Positions 9,580-18,475 of a stretch of DNA of 64,000 nucleotides are shown here, piece after piece (position 1 is the stretch's first letter; every line of letters starts with the position of its first letter). Location: contig NZ_CANMQS010000002.1 of the NCBI RefSeq assembly GCF_947500075.1, forward strand, positions 868,001-932,000. The letters run 5' to 3'. The position numbers were made by a program, and so were the translations under genes. Source of the DNA: an uncultured Sulfitobacter sp. (GTDB lineage: Bacteria; Pseudomonadota; Alphaproteobacteria; Rhodobacterales; Rhodobacteraceae). A model generated the notes under the pieces. The model made no database searches. It saw only the letters and a list, made by a program, of their open reading frames with translations, and had not been told where the DNA came from.

Positions 9580-9705
9580 TCAGAGGGAGCCGACAAATGC
9601 CCCGGCAGCCAGCGCAAGCGCGATTGTGAAGATGTAGAGCGCGCGATCCCAGTTCAGTTCCATCAGGAAGCTAAGCCCGCGATAAGAATTCTGTAGGGTC
9701 TGCAT
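9580..9705 (-). CDS. 41-residue single-pass membrane peptide between rseP and bamA
   Basis: Short gene encoding MQTLQNSYRGLSFLMELNWD, then a hydrophobic helix (RALYIFTIALALAAGAF) ending in VGSL. AAGGAG stands six bases before the ATG, and a strong terminator follows 47 bp after the stop, so it looks like a complete monocistronic unit. The amino half is amphipathic and the carboxy half is one membrane helix. I recall similar short proteins in roseobacters but know no function. Its place between rseP and bamA suggests an envelope role; that is inference. Confidence 0.75.
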   Translation of the reverse strand: MQTLQNSYRGLSFLMELNWDRALYIFTIALALAAGAFVGSL

Positions 9706-9804
9706 GGAATGCTCCTTTTTGCTGGCGCAGTAATAGCAGTCCATTGCGGCAGGTTTGCGATGAATTGTGGCTTTTTCTGGGCATTTTCAACTGTCGCGAT
9801 ATGA

Positions 9805-9836
9805 GTGGTCCGCCCGAGGGAAGACGGCGGAACCAC
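9805..9836 (-). terminator. Probable terminator hairpin after rseP
   Basis: Arms GTGGTCCGCC and GGCGG(A)ACCAC (9805-9814, 9826-9836) pair with one bulged base, just beyond the rseP stop at 9852. There is no clear T-run on the minus strand, so it may pause rather than terminate transcription. Confidence 0.45.
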
Positions 9837-9851
9837 CTTAACGGTCTGAAT

Positions 9852-11207
9852 TCATGGACAGAAAATGTCGTTTCCTAGGGCGAAAACCATCAAGGACAGA
9901 ACCAGTGCCAATCCGATGGTCATCAGAATACGCAAGGCGGTATCGTTGGGCGGCTTCCCGGTCACGGCCTCATAGGCATAGAACACCAGGTGCCCGCCAT
10001 CCAATGCCGGGATCGGGAAGAGGTTGAGCAAACCGACAGCAGTGCTGAGCACGGCAATGAAATTGATGAAGGACTGCGCGCCCTGGCTCGCCATTGCGCC
10101 GGAGGCTTGTGCGATCCCCACCGGGCCGCTCAGGTTACAGGTGCTGATCTGTCCGCCGATCATCGCCCCCAGCCCGGAAATGGAGCCGGTGATGATGCGC
10201 CATGTGTTCGCCACGCCGCTGGTGATCGCCTCTCCGATACCCGGCGCGTCTGTTGCAGGCTCAAAAGCGGAGCCGCCGACGATTCCGATCCGGTAGGTCA
10301 CCTGATAGCTGCCGTCGTCCTGTTCCACATCCGTGGCTTTGGGCGTCATCGACACACTGCGGCTTTCGCCTGCGCGCCAGACCGTCAGCGCAAGCGCGCT
10401 GCCGTCCCCGCCTTCCACGGCGGTTTTGAGTTGGTTGAAGGCGAATATGTCCTCTCCTGCGATTTGCGTGATCACGTCACCGGGCCGCAACCCGGCTTCA
10501 AACGCCGCAGAGCGCGGCAAGACCTGCGTGACCAGTGGTGGAGAGACAAACGGGCCTGAAACCTGCATCGCTGTGCCGTCGCGGACCACATCATAGGTTA
10601 ATTCTGGAGCCACGGGCAGCGCTGCAAAGAGAGCCGTGCGTGCCTCCGTATCAGCGGCAGGCGGCAGCGCCTTCCCCTCGATGGCTTCGATCACATCGCC
10701 CGATTGCAGCCCCTGCTGCGACAGCTGCGGCATGTCCCGCATCTCTCCCACCGTCAGGGGATCGCGCTGCACACCGACGGAATAGGCAATCGCGCCGAAT
10801 ATCGCGATCGACATGACAAAATTGAACGCAGGCCCCGCCGCAACGGTCAGCGTCCGCGCCCATAAAGGCGCACCGTGCATCGTGTGACGCAGCGCATTTG
10901 GGTCATCCGCAACAGCCGCCATGGCTGCTTCATCCTTGCCGGAAGCCGCATTCGCATCGCCTGCAAACTTCACATAGCCGCCAAAAGGCAGCGCCGCGAC
11001 CTGCCATTTGGTGCCGTGTTTGTCTGTCCCCGACCACAACACCGGTCCAAACCCGAGCGAGAACACATCCGCCTTGATCCCTGTCCAGCGGCCAACGATG
11101 TAGTGGCCGTATTCATGGATCGCGACGATCACCGACAGTGCGATGACGAAAGCGGCCAACGTCCATATGACGCCACCAAACTGCGGCAAAAGCCCGACTG
11201 TATCCAA
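9852..11207 (-). CDS. rseP: Site-2 intramembrane metalloprotease RseP
   Basis: M50 zinc metalloprotease of the inner membrane, 451 residues from this start. In model bacteria it makes the intramembrane cut of anti-sigma factors. The zinc motif HEYGH is in the first helix (SVIVAIHEYGHYIVGRW). The FGGYVKF stretch, two PDZ-like domains (about 115-310) and the carboxy motif NLFPIPALDGGHLVFY with the third zinc ligand all follow. No ATG is available. I choose TTG at 11207 (GCAGGG upstream, four bases after the dxr stop); an upstream TTG at 11231 would overlap dxr by 20 bases. Confidence 0.93.
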   Translation of the reverse strand: MDTVGLLPQFGGVIWTLAAFVIALSVIVAIHEYGHYIVGRWTGIKADVFSLGFGPVLWSGTDKHGTKWQVAALPFGGYVKFAGDANAASGKDEAAMAAVADDPNALRHTMHGAPLWARTLTVAAGPAFNFVMSIAIFGAIAYSVGVQRDPLTVGEMRDMPQLSQQGLQSGDVIEAIEGKALPPAADTEARTALFAALPVAPELTYDVVRDGTAMQVSGPFVSPPLVTQVLPRSAAFEAGLRPGDVITQIAGEDIFAFNQLKTAVEGGDGSALALTVWRAGESRSVSMTPKATDVEQDDGSYQVTYRIGIVGGSAFEPATDAPGIGEAITSGVANTWRIITGSISGLGAMIGGQISTCNLSGPVGIAQASGAMASQGAQSFINFIAVLSTAVGLLNLFPIPALDGGHLVFYAYEAVTGKPPNDTALRILMTIGLALVLSLMVFALGNDIFCP

Positions 11208-11211
11208 TGTG

Positions 11212-12387
11212 CTACCCTGCTCTTTTGACAACAGCGGCTTTTGCCGCCTTGCGTGCCAGATGGTCTACTCGGCCCACGTTATCAAGGGTCATCTTGGCAT
11301 CAATATGGTCGCAGTGTGTGTTCATGTGGTCCAAAGTCTGCGCCACAACCTGTGACATTTCGGTAAATCCAAGGTCACCGGCGATAAAACGGTCCAGCGC
11401 CGTTTCCTTGGCTGCGTTGAACACAGCGCCCATCATCCCGCCCCGTTCCAGCGTCTCCCGTGCCAGCCGCAACGCAGGCCAGCGGACCTCATCGGGGGCG
11501 CGGAAATCCAGTTGGCCAATGGCCGCAAGATCCAGCCGTTCGACAGGCAAGTGCTGGCGTGCAGGATGGTGCAGGGCAAAGCCGATGGCGTGACGCATGT
11601 CGGGCGGGCCGACGTGGGCCATCAGCGCACCGTCATTGAACCCCACCAGCGCATGGATCATTGATTGCGGATGCACGATCACTTCGATCTGATCGGGGCG
11701 AACGCCGAAAAACTCCCGTGTTTCAATGATTTCCATGGCTTTGTTGAACATCGACGCAGAATCGATGGTGATCCGCTGCCCCATGTCCCAGTTGGGATGG
11801 CTGGAGGCCTCCGCCAAGGTCGCTTCGGCGAGTTTCTCAAGGGGCCAGTCCCGGAAGGCGCCGCCACTGGCAGTGATGATGATCCGCTCCACCGCGTCCA
11901 TGTCTTCGCCAATGAGAGCCTGATAGATCGCGGAATGTTCGCTGTCCACAGGCATGATCTTGGCCCCGGCCGCCCGCGCCGTTTCCAGCAGCAGGGGACC
12001 GGCACAAACCAGCGATTCCTTGTTGGCGAGCGCCAGCGTCGTGTTGCCCTGTGCCGCAACCGCCAGACCCGGTGCCAGCCCTGCTGCCCCGACAATCGCG
12101 GACATGACCCAATCAGCGGGCCGCGATGCAGCTTCGGTGATCGCCTGCGCACCTGCCGCTGCCGTGACGCCGGATCCGGCCAGCGCATCGCGCAGATCGT
12201 CCAGCAGATCCTCGCGCGCGGTCACGGCGACCTCTGCTTTCAATGCAACAGCATCCGTCGCGAGCTGTGCAATATTTGACGCGCCGGTCAGGGCCACAAC
12301 GTCATAGTCGTCCGGGGCCCGCGCGATCAGATCAAGGGTGTTCTGCCCGATGGAGCCTGTCGCCCCCAGCACACTGACCCGCCGCAT
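11212..12387 (-). CDS. dxr: 1-deoxy-D-xylulose 5-phosphate reductoisomerase Dxr
   Basis: Second enzyme of the methylerythritol phosphate pathway, 391 residues, making 2-C-methyl-D-erythritol 4-phosphate with NADPH. The Rossmann motif SVLGATGSIGQNTLD opens the protein. ALANKESLVCAG and VDSEHSAIYQ carry the metal and substrate residues. SGGAFRDWP and NWDMGQRITIDSASMFNKA are catalytic-loop signatures. It sits two bases after cdsA's stop side and just before rseP, so uppS, cdsA and dxr form one isoprenoid/phospholipid transcription unit. Confidence 0.96.
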   Translation of the reverse strand: MRRVSVLGATGSIGQNTLDLIARAPDDYDVVALTGASNIAQLATDAVALKAEVAVTAREDLLDDLRDALAGSGVTAAAGAQAITEAASRPADWVMSAIVGAAGLAPGLAVAAQGNTTLALANKESLVCAGPLLLETARAAGAKIMPVDSEHSAIYQALIGEDMDAVERIIITASGGAFRDWPLEKLAEATLAEASSHPNWDMGQRITIDSASMFNKAMEIIETREFFGVRPDQIEVIVHPQSMIHALVGFNDGALMAHVGPPDMRHAIGFALHHPARQHLPVERLDLAAIGQLDFRAPDEVRWPALRLARETLERGGMMGAVFNAAKETALDRFIAGDLGFTEMSQVVAQTLDHMNTHCDHIDAKMTLDNVGRVDHLARKAAKAAVVKRAG

Positions 12388-12389
12388 GA

Positions 12390-13184
12390 TCAGCCCAGTC
12401 CTGGCGGAAAGCCGATGAACTGCCCGATAATCAGCAGGAACACAGAGGCGCCGAGCATGCCGTCAAACCGGTCCATCAACCCGCCATGGCCGGGGATCAG
12501 GTTTGAGCTGTCCTTGACCCCCATCTTCCGCTTCATGCCCGATTCCGCGATGTCGCCCATCTGTGACGCCATTGAAACGGCGATGGAAATGCCGATCAGC
12601 TGCACGCCGATGCCTGAGTTGATCGAAAACAGCAGGCCAACAAGCGCCGCCCCGATCCAGCCCGCAGCGGTGCCTGACCATGTCTTTTTCGGACTGACCG
12701 CAGGCCAGAACTTCGGCCCGCCGAAAGTGCGGCCTGCGAAGTAGCCCACCACATCCGTGACCACCACAACAAGCACCAGCCACAACAGCCAGCCAAACCC
12801 CATGTCATCGCGCACCTGCATCATGCCGTAGCCGGCCAGCAGGATCAGTACGGTAAAGCTCATGAAGATGGTGCGGTGTTGCTCCAACTGGCTGAAGCCA
12901 TAAAACGCCGGCAAAAGCAGCAAGGGCATCGCCAGACCAACGGGCAAATAGATCGACAGCAGCATCACCGCACCCGTGACGCCGCCCATCAGCAACTGCA
13001 CATGACGCGCGCCCGGACGCAGCATCCCGCCCAATTCCCAGACCATGATCCCGCAGATCAGCGCCACCAGCACATGAAACACATGCCCGCCCAGCCAGAT
13101 GCCGATCAGCCCCACAACAACCATGAAGGCCCCCGCCCCCATGCGCGCGCCGAGGTCTGACCACTGCTCCGCCGATTTTGCCAT
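12390..13184 (-). CDS. cdsA: Phosphatidate cytidylyltransferase CdsA
   Basis: Integral membrane enzyme of about 264 residues making CDP-diacylglycerol from phosphatidate and CTP. Six to eight hydrophobic helices are visible. The signature SPKKTWSGTAAGWIGA and the terminal CDS motif KDSSNLIPGHGGLMDRFDG are intact. I chose ATG at 13184 (MAKSAEQWSDLG) because GAGGGAC precedes it; the reading frame stays open to 13247 but overlaps uppS. It lies between uppS and dxr. Confidence 0.94.
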   Translation of the reverse strand: MAKSAEQWSDLGARMGAGAFMVVVGLIGIWLGGHVFHVLVALICGIMVWELGGMLRPGARHVQLLMGGVTGAVMLLSIYLPVGLAMPLLLLPAFYGFSQLEQHRTIFMSFTVLILLAGYGMMQVRDDMGFGWLLWLVLVVVVTDVVGYFAGRTFGGPKFWPAVSPKKTWSGTAAGWIGAALVGLLFSINSGIGVQLIGISIAVSMASQMGDIAESGMKRKMGVKDSSNLIPGHGGLMDRFDGMLGASVFLLIIGQFIGFPPGLG

Positions 13185-13195
13185 GTTGCCGTCCC

Positions 13196-13963
13196 TCAGG
13201 TCTTCACCGCGCCAAAGCGCCGTTCCCGCCCGCCGTAGGCTGCACAAAGCCGGCCAAATTCCTCGCGGGTGAAATCAGGCCAGAGCGTATCAATAAATTC
13301 ATACTCCGCATAGGCCGATTGCCACAGAAGGAAGTTCGAAATCCGCGCTTCGCCACTGGTGCGGATCACCAGATCAGGATCGGGTAAAACGTAGGTGTCC
13401 AGATACTTTGGCAGCGTTTCTTCATCCACCAGCGCGGGGTCCAGCTTGCCATCCGCCACATCCTGCGCCAGCCGCTGTGTGGCGCGTGCCACCTCGTCCC
13501 GACCGCCATAGTTCAGCGCGATGGTCAGGTTCACCTTGTCATTATGGGCAGTGGCTTCTTCCAGCTCATTCATCAGGCGGATCAGCTTTTTGTCGAGCTT
13601 CACCCGGTCCCCGATGAACCGCACCCGCGCGCCGAACTCCCGCAGGGATCGCGTCTCCTTGGTGATGTAGCGGCGAAAGAGGCTCATCAAACCGGCCACT
13701 TCAACCTGCGTGCGCTTCCAGTTCTCGGTGGAGAAAGCGAAAATCGTCAGATACTCAACCCCAAACTCAGGACAGCTTTCCACCACTTCACGCACCCGCC
13801 GTGCGCCGGCATGGTGACCAAACAGACGCGGACGGCCGCGTTGCGTGGCCCAACGGCCGTTGCCGTCCATGATAATCGCCACATGACGCGGCCCGCCTGC
13901 CGGTACGGCCACCTCTTGAGAAGGATCGGACGCCGGGGCGGTGGGTTTTGACGCGGTGCTCAT
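13196..13963 (-). CDS. uppS: Isoprenyl transferase UppS (undecaprenyl diphosphate synthase type)
   Basis: Cis-prenyltransferase of 255 residues that builds the C55 carrier lipid for peptidoglycan. Motif I, HVAIIMDGNGRWATQRG, holds the catalytic aspartate. YLTIFAFSTENWKR and the late RTSGEARISNFLLWQSAYAE region complete the conserved set, with glutamate in EFIDTLWPDF. It begins a transcription unit after the frr terminator and is followed by cdsA and dxr, which supply related lipid and isoprenoid steps. Confidence 0.95.
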   Translation of the reverse strand: MSTASKPTAPASDPSQEVAVPAGGPRHVAIIMDGNGRWATQRGRPRLFGHHAGARRVREVVESCPEFGVEYLTIFAFSTENWKRTQVEVAGLMSLFRRYITKETRSLREFGARVRFIGDRVKLDKKLIRLMNELEEATAHNDKVNLTIALNYGGRDEVARATQRLAQDVADGKLDPALVDEETLPKYLDTYVLPDPDLVIRTSGEARISNFLLWQSAYAEYEFIDTLWPDFTREEFGRLCAAYGGRERRFGAVKT

Positions 13964-14021
13964 GGGCTGCTCTCTTTACCATTCACTCTGCCGGGGAACA
14001 CAAAACAAAGGGTGCCGCCCC

Positions 14022-14055
14022 AAAAAAGAAGACCGCCCCGGTTTTGGAGGCGGTC
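14022..14055 (-). terminator. Rho-independent terminator of frr
   Basis: Stem GACCGCC/GGCGGTC (14031-14037, 14049-14055), followed on the minus strand by TTCTTTTTT. It lies 11 bases beyond the frr stop codon and separates pyrH-frr from uppS-cdsA-dxr-rseP. Confidence 0.88.
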
Positions 14056-14065
14056 CCATGACTGC

Positions 14066-14629
14066 TTAGACCTGCATGATCTCGGCTTGTTTGGTTTCCA
14101 GCTGTTCATCAATCTGGCCGATGAATTTGTCTGTCATGTCCTGCATCTCCGTCTCCCAGAACTTCTGGTCGTCTTCGGACATGCCATCGGCCTTGGCTTT
14201 CTTGATCTGATCCATGCCGTCGCGGCGGATGTTGCGAATGCTGACGCGCGCGTTTTCCGCGTACTGCCCCGCAACTTTGGTCAGCTCCCGGCGCCGTTCC
14301 TCGTTCAGCTCAGGGATGGGCAACATGATGATTGTGCCATTCAGCTGTGGGTTGATCCCCAGCCCGCTTTCGCGGATCGCTTTCTCAACCTTGCCGACCA
14401 GACCCTTGTCCCAGACGTTGATTGTCACCATCCGCGGCTCAGGCACGTTGACGGTGCCCACCTGATTGATCGGCGTCATCGAGCCATAGGCATCCACCAT
14501 CACCGGCTCCAGCATGGAGGCCGACGCGCGGCCCGTGCGCAGCGATGCAAATTCAGTGCGCAGCGATCCGAGCGCGCCGTTCATGCGACGCTCAAGGTCG
14601 TCGGTATCAAGCATGAAGTCGTCTGACAT
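14066..14629 (-). CDS. frr: Ribosome recycling factor Frr
   Basis: Two-domain, tRNA-shaped factor of 187 residues that splits post-termination ribosomes together with EF-G. Helical domain segments ([21 protein letters not shown]) and the [20 protein letters not shown] and [13 protein letters not shown] motifs are typical. An ATG at 14629 ([15 protein letters not shown]) gives the usual family length. In most relatives pyrH and frr are close neighbours; here a membrane-protein gene stands between them. Confidence 0.96.
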   Translation of the reverse strand: MSDDFMLDTDDLERRMNGALGSLRTEFASLRTGRASASMLEPVMVDAYGSMTPINQVGTVNVPEPRMVTINVWDKGLVGKVEKAIRESGLGINPQLNGTIIMLPIPELNEERRRELTKVAGQYAENARVSIRNIRRDGMDQIKKAKADGMSEDDQKFWETEMQDMTDKFIGQIDEQLETKQAEIMQV

Positions 14630-14803
14630 AAGGTCTTATCCTGTAGTACATGCCGTTTTAGTCGGCGTTCGCCTAGATATAGAGCATTACGCAAGCGGAA
14701 TGAAAGTGGGCTTTCATGCAGGTAGCGCAGAGACCTTTACGAACCCCGCACAGAGGCGCACCATAAGCAGAAGAATGCGGCCTTTCAGCCGAAGGTTGCT
14801 CTG

Positions 14804-15469
14804 CTACACTTCGTTTGCGCGGCTAGCGGCATGGTCCTGGTCAGGCAAGGGCGGTCGTTTGGTCTTCTCCGTATGGATACCGTAGAGCCCCGGTACAAAC
14901 GCTATTGCCTGCACAAACGCCAGGATCCCGAGTGAGACCGGCAGCATTTCCTGCATCTGGGACCATGTGGAAAGGGTACAGTCGGAACAAACCGGATTGC
15001 AGGGCAGCAGGGTGAAAGCGAAAGGAACCGCAATGGACGCGATGGACAATCCGGCGGTCCATCCCAAGACATAGGTTTTGCTGCGCGGTGGATTCTGTGG
15101 GGGGCAAAACTTGCCGCTTGAGACATAGATGCCCTGACGCATGCTCTCCGCAAGGCTGGCCATTGTTTCATCTTCAATTGGAACATCATACTTCGCCAGC
15201 AGTGCCTGCGCCTGCGTGCTGAAGGCAGCAAGGTTGCGCCAACTGTTCAGCATCACATCGCCGACCTTCTGGCGGTACATCGGCATCGAGTTGATGATGC
15301 CTGCCAAGGGCACATCCAGCGCGGCGCAGCATTCTTCGTATATCTCGTGGAACTGCTCTTCCTCTGACAGGATATCAGAAAACCGCGTGTCCGGGCGCAA
15401 TGCGGTGACATCATATCCCGTCACATGCGCCACGACACGGTACACAGTCTGAAGATATCGGTCTTCCAT
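14804..15469 (-). CDS. Unrecognised membrane protein with an acyl-carrier-like N-terminus
   Basis: 221 residues, not assignable to a named family. Residues 1-60 (VTGYDVTALRPDTRFSDIL, EEEQFHEIYEECCAALDVPL) have the helix spacing of acyl carrier proteins or DUF1493 proteins. The phosphopantetheine serine of the DSL motif is missing; EEEQF stands in its place. Two hydrophobic helices follow (about 132-155 and 178-200), with a cysteine cluster LPCNPVCSDC between them. The ATG at 15469 follows GGGAG; a GTG one codon earlier is also possible. It interrupts the usual pyrH-frr neighbourhood, and its base composition looks less GC-rich than its neighbours. Confidence 0.65.
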   Translation of the reverse strand: MEDRYLQTVYRVVAHVTGYDVTALRPDTRFSDILSEEEQFHEIYEECCAALDVPLAGIINSMPMYRQKVGDVMLNSWRNLAAFSTQAQALLAKYDVPIEDETMASLAESMRQGIYVSSGKFCPPQNPPRSKTYVLGWTAGLSIASIAVPFAFTLLPCNPVCSDCTLSTWSQMQEMLPVSLGILAFVQAIAFVPGLYGIHTEKTKRPPLPDQDHAASRANEV

Positions 15470-15574
15470 CACACGCTCCCTGCATCAACAGCAGGACCAT
15501 CGCAGGGAACCATGACATATTTTCGATGAAATCAGGGGCGTTTTGCAGCCACTGAAGCTTTGGAGGGACCGCCG

Positions 15575-16306
15575 TTACCCTTGAACGCGCGTATACGTCC
15601 CCTCACCCGCCAGAATGCCGCGGAAACCGCCCGGCTCATCAAGCGAGAAGACGATGATCGGCAAATTGTTGTCCCGCGCCAGCGCGATGGCCGAAGCATC
15701 CATGACCGCAAGGCGCTTTTGCAGCACGTCATCATAGCTGACCGTGTCATAACGTTTGGCATCATCGTGTTTCGCGGGGTCTTTGTCATAGACACCATCG
15801 ACGCCGTTCTTGCCCATCAGAATGGCTTCGCAGGACATCTCATTGGCACGCAGGGCGGCGGCGGTGTCAGTGGTGAAATACGGGTTGCCAGTGCCTGCGG
15901 CAAAGATGCAGACCCGTTTCTTTTCCAAATGGCGGACGGCGCGGCGGCGGATATAGGGTTCTGCCACTTCATTCATGGTGATGGCGCTGATCACGCGGGT
16001 GTGGATGCCTTCGGCTTCCAGCGCGGATTGCATCGCCAGCGCATTCATCACCGTGGCGATCATGCCCATGTAATCCGCCGTTGTCCGCTCCATCCCCTGA
16101 GCCGAGCCGGACAGCCCGCGAAAGATGTTGCCGCCACCAATGACCATGCAGATCTCGACCCCCAGATCGTGGACAGATTTGACCTCTGCCGCGATGCGCT
16201 GAACGGTGGGCGGATGCAGGCCGAATCCCTGATCCCCCATCAACGCCTCCCCCGAGATTTTCAGCATCACACGTTTGAAAGAGGGGGCGACTGTATCCTG
16301 CGGCAT
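15575..16306 (-). CDS. pyrH: UMP kinase PyrH
   Basis: Hexameric amino-acid-kinase-fold UMP kinase of 243 residues, the regulated step to [23 protein letters not shown] is the nucleotide-binding opening. [27 protein letters not shown] and the [15 protein letters not shown] signature follow. ATG at 16306 ([12 protein letters not shown]) gives the normal length; the frame stays open 60 codons upstream but that would cross the divergent miaA promoter. It is divergent from miaA. Confidence 0.95.
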   Translation of the reverse strand: MPQDTVAPSFKRVMLKISGEALMGDQGFGLHPPTVQRIAAEVKSVHDLGVEICMVIGGGNIFRGLSGSAQGMERTTADYMGMIATVMNALAMQSALEAEGIHTRVISAITMNEVAEPYIRRRAVRHLEKKRVCIFAAGTGNPYFTTDTAAALRANEMSCEAILMGKNGVDGVYDKDPAKHDDAKRYDTVSYDDVLQKRLAVMDASAIALARDNNLPIIVFSLDEPGGFRGILAGEGTYTRVQG

Positions 16307-16395
16307 GTGAGACCTTTCCTGCGGCGGGTTCCAATTGCGCGCAAACTGTCGCAAATGGAGCAAAGGTTCAATGCGCAGGATGGGAAGGAACGCCG

Positions 16396-17289
16396 TTGTC
16401 ACACGCTTTTTCTGCGATTCTGAGCGCTGTTTCGCCGCAACAACCCGTTCTGATTGCAGGGCCGACCGCTTCGGGCAAATCTGCACTGGCGTTGGAGATC
16501 GCCGATCGGCAGGGCGGCGTGATCGTTAATGCCGATGCAAGCCAGGTCTATGACTGCTGGCGGGTGATCACCGCCCGCCCGTCGGAGGAGGATGAAGCAC
16601 GCGCGCCACATCTCATGTACGGGCACGTCAAAGCGACCGATTCTTATTCGACCGGCCATTGGCTTCGCGAGGTTGAACAGGTGCTCAAGCGGGATCAGCG
16701 GCCCATCATCACCGGCGGTACGGGGCTTTACTTCGCGGCGCTGACCCAGGGGCTCGCGCAGATCCCGCAGACGCCGGATGCCGTCCGGCTGGAAGCCGAC
16801 GGGTTACCGCTGGACAGGCTGCGCGCCGGTCTTGATCCGCAGACCGCGCAGAACATCGATCTGGACAACCGTGCGAGGGTGCAACGGGCATGGGAGGTTT
16901 TGCAGGCAACGGGCCGTGGATTGGCCCATTGGCAGGCACAGACCGGCGCGCCGCTTTTGCCACTTGGCGATACCTACCCCATCTCATTCGATGTGGAGCG
17001 CGACTGGCTGAACGCCCGCATCGCACGGCGGTTTGATCTGATGCTGGCACAAGGCGCACTGGAAGAAGTGGCGGCCATGCAGGCGGCCTATGACCCTGCC
17101 CTGCCCGCCCACCGTGCGATTGGCGTGCCTGAGTTGATGGCGCATCTGGAAGGCCGCATGACGCTGGACGCCGCCCGCGAAGCAACCGTGATCGCAACGC
17201 GGCAGTTCGCCAAACGCCAGCGCACCTGGGCGCGCAGCAAAATGGCCGATTGGCATCAGTTCCAGCCTGAAACTGCCCGAAACCCTTAA
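16396..17289 (+). CDS. miaA: tRNA dimethylallyltransferase MiaA
   Basis: Transfers dimethylallyl to A37 of tRNAs reading UNN codons; 297 residues. The P-loop [13 protein letters not shown] is at residues 21-33. [17 protein letters not shown] is the family signature, and [15 protein letters not shown] and the late [12 protein letters not shown] motif bind the tRNA. There is no in-frame ATG. TTG at 16396 is preceded by AAGGAA at six bases, so I take it as the start. It is divergent from pyrH with a 89-bp promoter region. Confidence 0.93.
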   Translation: MSHAFSAILSAVSPQQPVLIAGPTASGKSALALEIADRQGGVIVNADASQVYDCWRVITARPSEEDEARAPHLMYGHVKATDSYSTGHWLREVEQVLKRDQRPIITGGTGLYFAALTQGLAQIPQTPDAVRLEADGLPLDRLRAGLDPQTAQNIDLDNRARVQRAWEVLQATGRGLAHWQAQTGAPLLPLGDTYPISFDVERDWLNARIARRFDLMLAQGALEEVAAMQAAYDPALPAHRAIGVPELMAHLEGRMTLDAAREATVIATRQFAKRQRTWARSKMADWHQFQPETARNP

Positions 17290-17325
17290 ATTGTCTTTGA
17301 CTTTATCCGACTATTGCAAAACCAA

Positions 17326-17347
17326 TATGGGCATAAACAGGCCCATA
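17326..17347. repeat. Inverted repeat between miaA and the AraC-type gene
   Basis: TATGGGC-N8-GCCCATA, perfect 7-bp arms, 37 bases after the miaA stop. There is no T-run on the plus strand. It may be an operator of the following regulator gene or a weak terminator; it would be intergenic if the regulator starts at 17374. Confidence 0.4.
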
Positions 17348-17373
17348 CTATAAAAAAACGGATAAAAGCAGTC

Positions 17374-18168
17374 TTGTCGTCCTATACGTCTGATATTCAC
17401 GTCTGCACGCTTGCACAATTGTCTGGCGGGCAGGACTGGCGCTTGCAACTGGCGCATGATCGTCCCTCTCATTTGCTGATCTGGATCACCCGCGGACAGG
17501 GTCGGATGTTGTTTGATGGGCTCCGGCGGGGCTTGGGGGCGCATAACGCGCTCTGGATCCCCGCAGGTTCGCTTTTTGCACTGGATCTGGGGCGACAGGC
17601 GATTGGGCAAGCGGTGATCATCCCGGATGGCACGCCGCTGCGCCTGCCGGAAATTCCGCGCCATCTGCGCATACGCGACGTGCAGGTCCAATCCGAACTG
17701 ACCACCCTGATTGAAACCGCGCAGCGCGAACTGCAACAGGCCCGCCCCTTGCATCAGGATGCGCTGGAAGCCCATGCCGCGCTGATGTCCGTCTGGCTGC
17801 GGCGCCAGATCATGCTCGAAGAACATATCCCCGATCCGCGCAATGCCGCAGGGCGTCTGGCGAAGCGATTCTGTGACCTGATCCCCAATCATTACCGTTC
17901 GGGCGCGCCGATGGCGGATTATGCCCAGGGACTGGGGGTAACCCCCACCCACCTGACCCGCACCTTGAAGACGGCAACGGGGCGTTCGGCGGCAGAACTG
18001 CTGACAGAACGCAGCCTGTTTGAAGCCCGCAGATTGCTGACCGAAACCGATCAGCCCGCCCAGAACATCGCACGGCATCTTGGCTTTGGCTCGGCCGCGT
18101 ATTTCACGCGGTTCATTCAGCAACACACCGGCATGACGCCGGGTAAGCTGCGCCGCGCCGGGGTCTGA
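17374..18168 (+). CDS. AraC-family transcriptional regulator
   Basis: About 264 residues. An amino-terminal cupin-like sensing region (HLLIWITRGQGRMLFDGLRRG to SLFALDLGRQAIGQAVIIP) is followed by the AraC double helix-turn-helix (about residues 165-260). The second motif is PAQNIARHLGFGSAAYFTRF followed by HTGMTPGKLRR, the family signature. The start is uncertain: TTG at 17374 (LSSYTSDIHV) leaves the upstream inverted repeat outside the gene, while TTG at 17314 is also in frame. It stands just before the ABC importer genes in the same direction and may control them; the effector is unknown. Confidence 0.85.
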   Translation: MSSYTSDIHVCTLAQLSGGQDWRLQLAHDRPSHLLIWITRGQGRMLFDGLRRGLGAHNALWIPAGSLFALDLGRQAIGQAVIIPDGTPLRLPEIPRHLRIRDVQVQSELTTLIETAQRELQQARPLHQDALEAHAALMSVWLRRQIMLEEHIPDPRNAAGRLAKRFCDLIPNHYRSGAPMADYAQGLGVTPTHLTRTLKTATGRSAAELLTERSLFEARRLLTETDQPAQNIARHLGFGSAAYFTRFIQQHTGMTPGKLRRAGV

Positions 18169-18475
18169 CAACACCTCATCTGCCAGCCACATGGTCGGTT
18201 TCGCGCCATCGACATGTCGCAAAAAGGCATATTTGTGCCGGAACTTCCCGTTGACCTTCGTCGCTATCTGTTGCCACATGGCCCGACAGGGGGACGGGAA
18301 ACGCGGCTCAACCGGGCCGCAAAGCGTTGGAAATTTTGGCGATTGCCTTTACATCCGCGCTGAATAACGCTCTCCAGAACACAATGATCGGATGTACATC
18401 CGGCACATAAGCGCAGGCCAAAGGCCGCATAAAAAGAGCGGGGTCACCCCGCCTAGCCACCAACAGGGGCGCTGA
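18169..18475. other. Intergenic region before the ABC importer, no gene seen
   Basis: No coding frame or RNA gene is convincing here. It holds a perfect 14-bp palindrome, CGGATGTACATCCG (18389-18402), a nearby second TACATCCG, and a 7-bp hairpin GCGGGGT-C-ACCCCGC shortly before the permease start. These are candidates for regulation of the transporter. The binding-protein gene often found at such a place is absent. Confidence 0.5.

Noticed and set aside
15935-15955. CCAAATGG-like match inside pyrH to the dispersed palindrome
   Set aside because: Only eight bases match and lie in coding sequence without the flanking arms.
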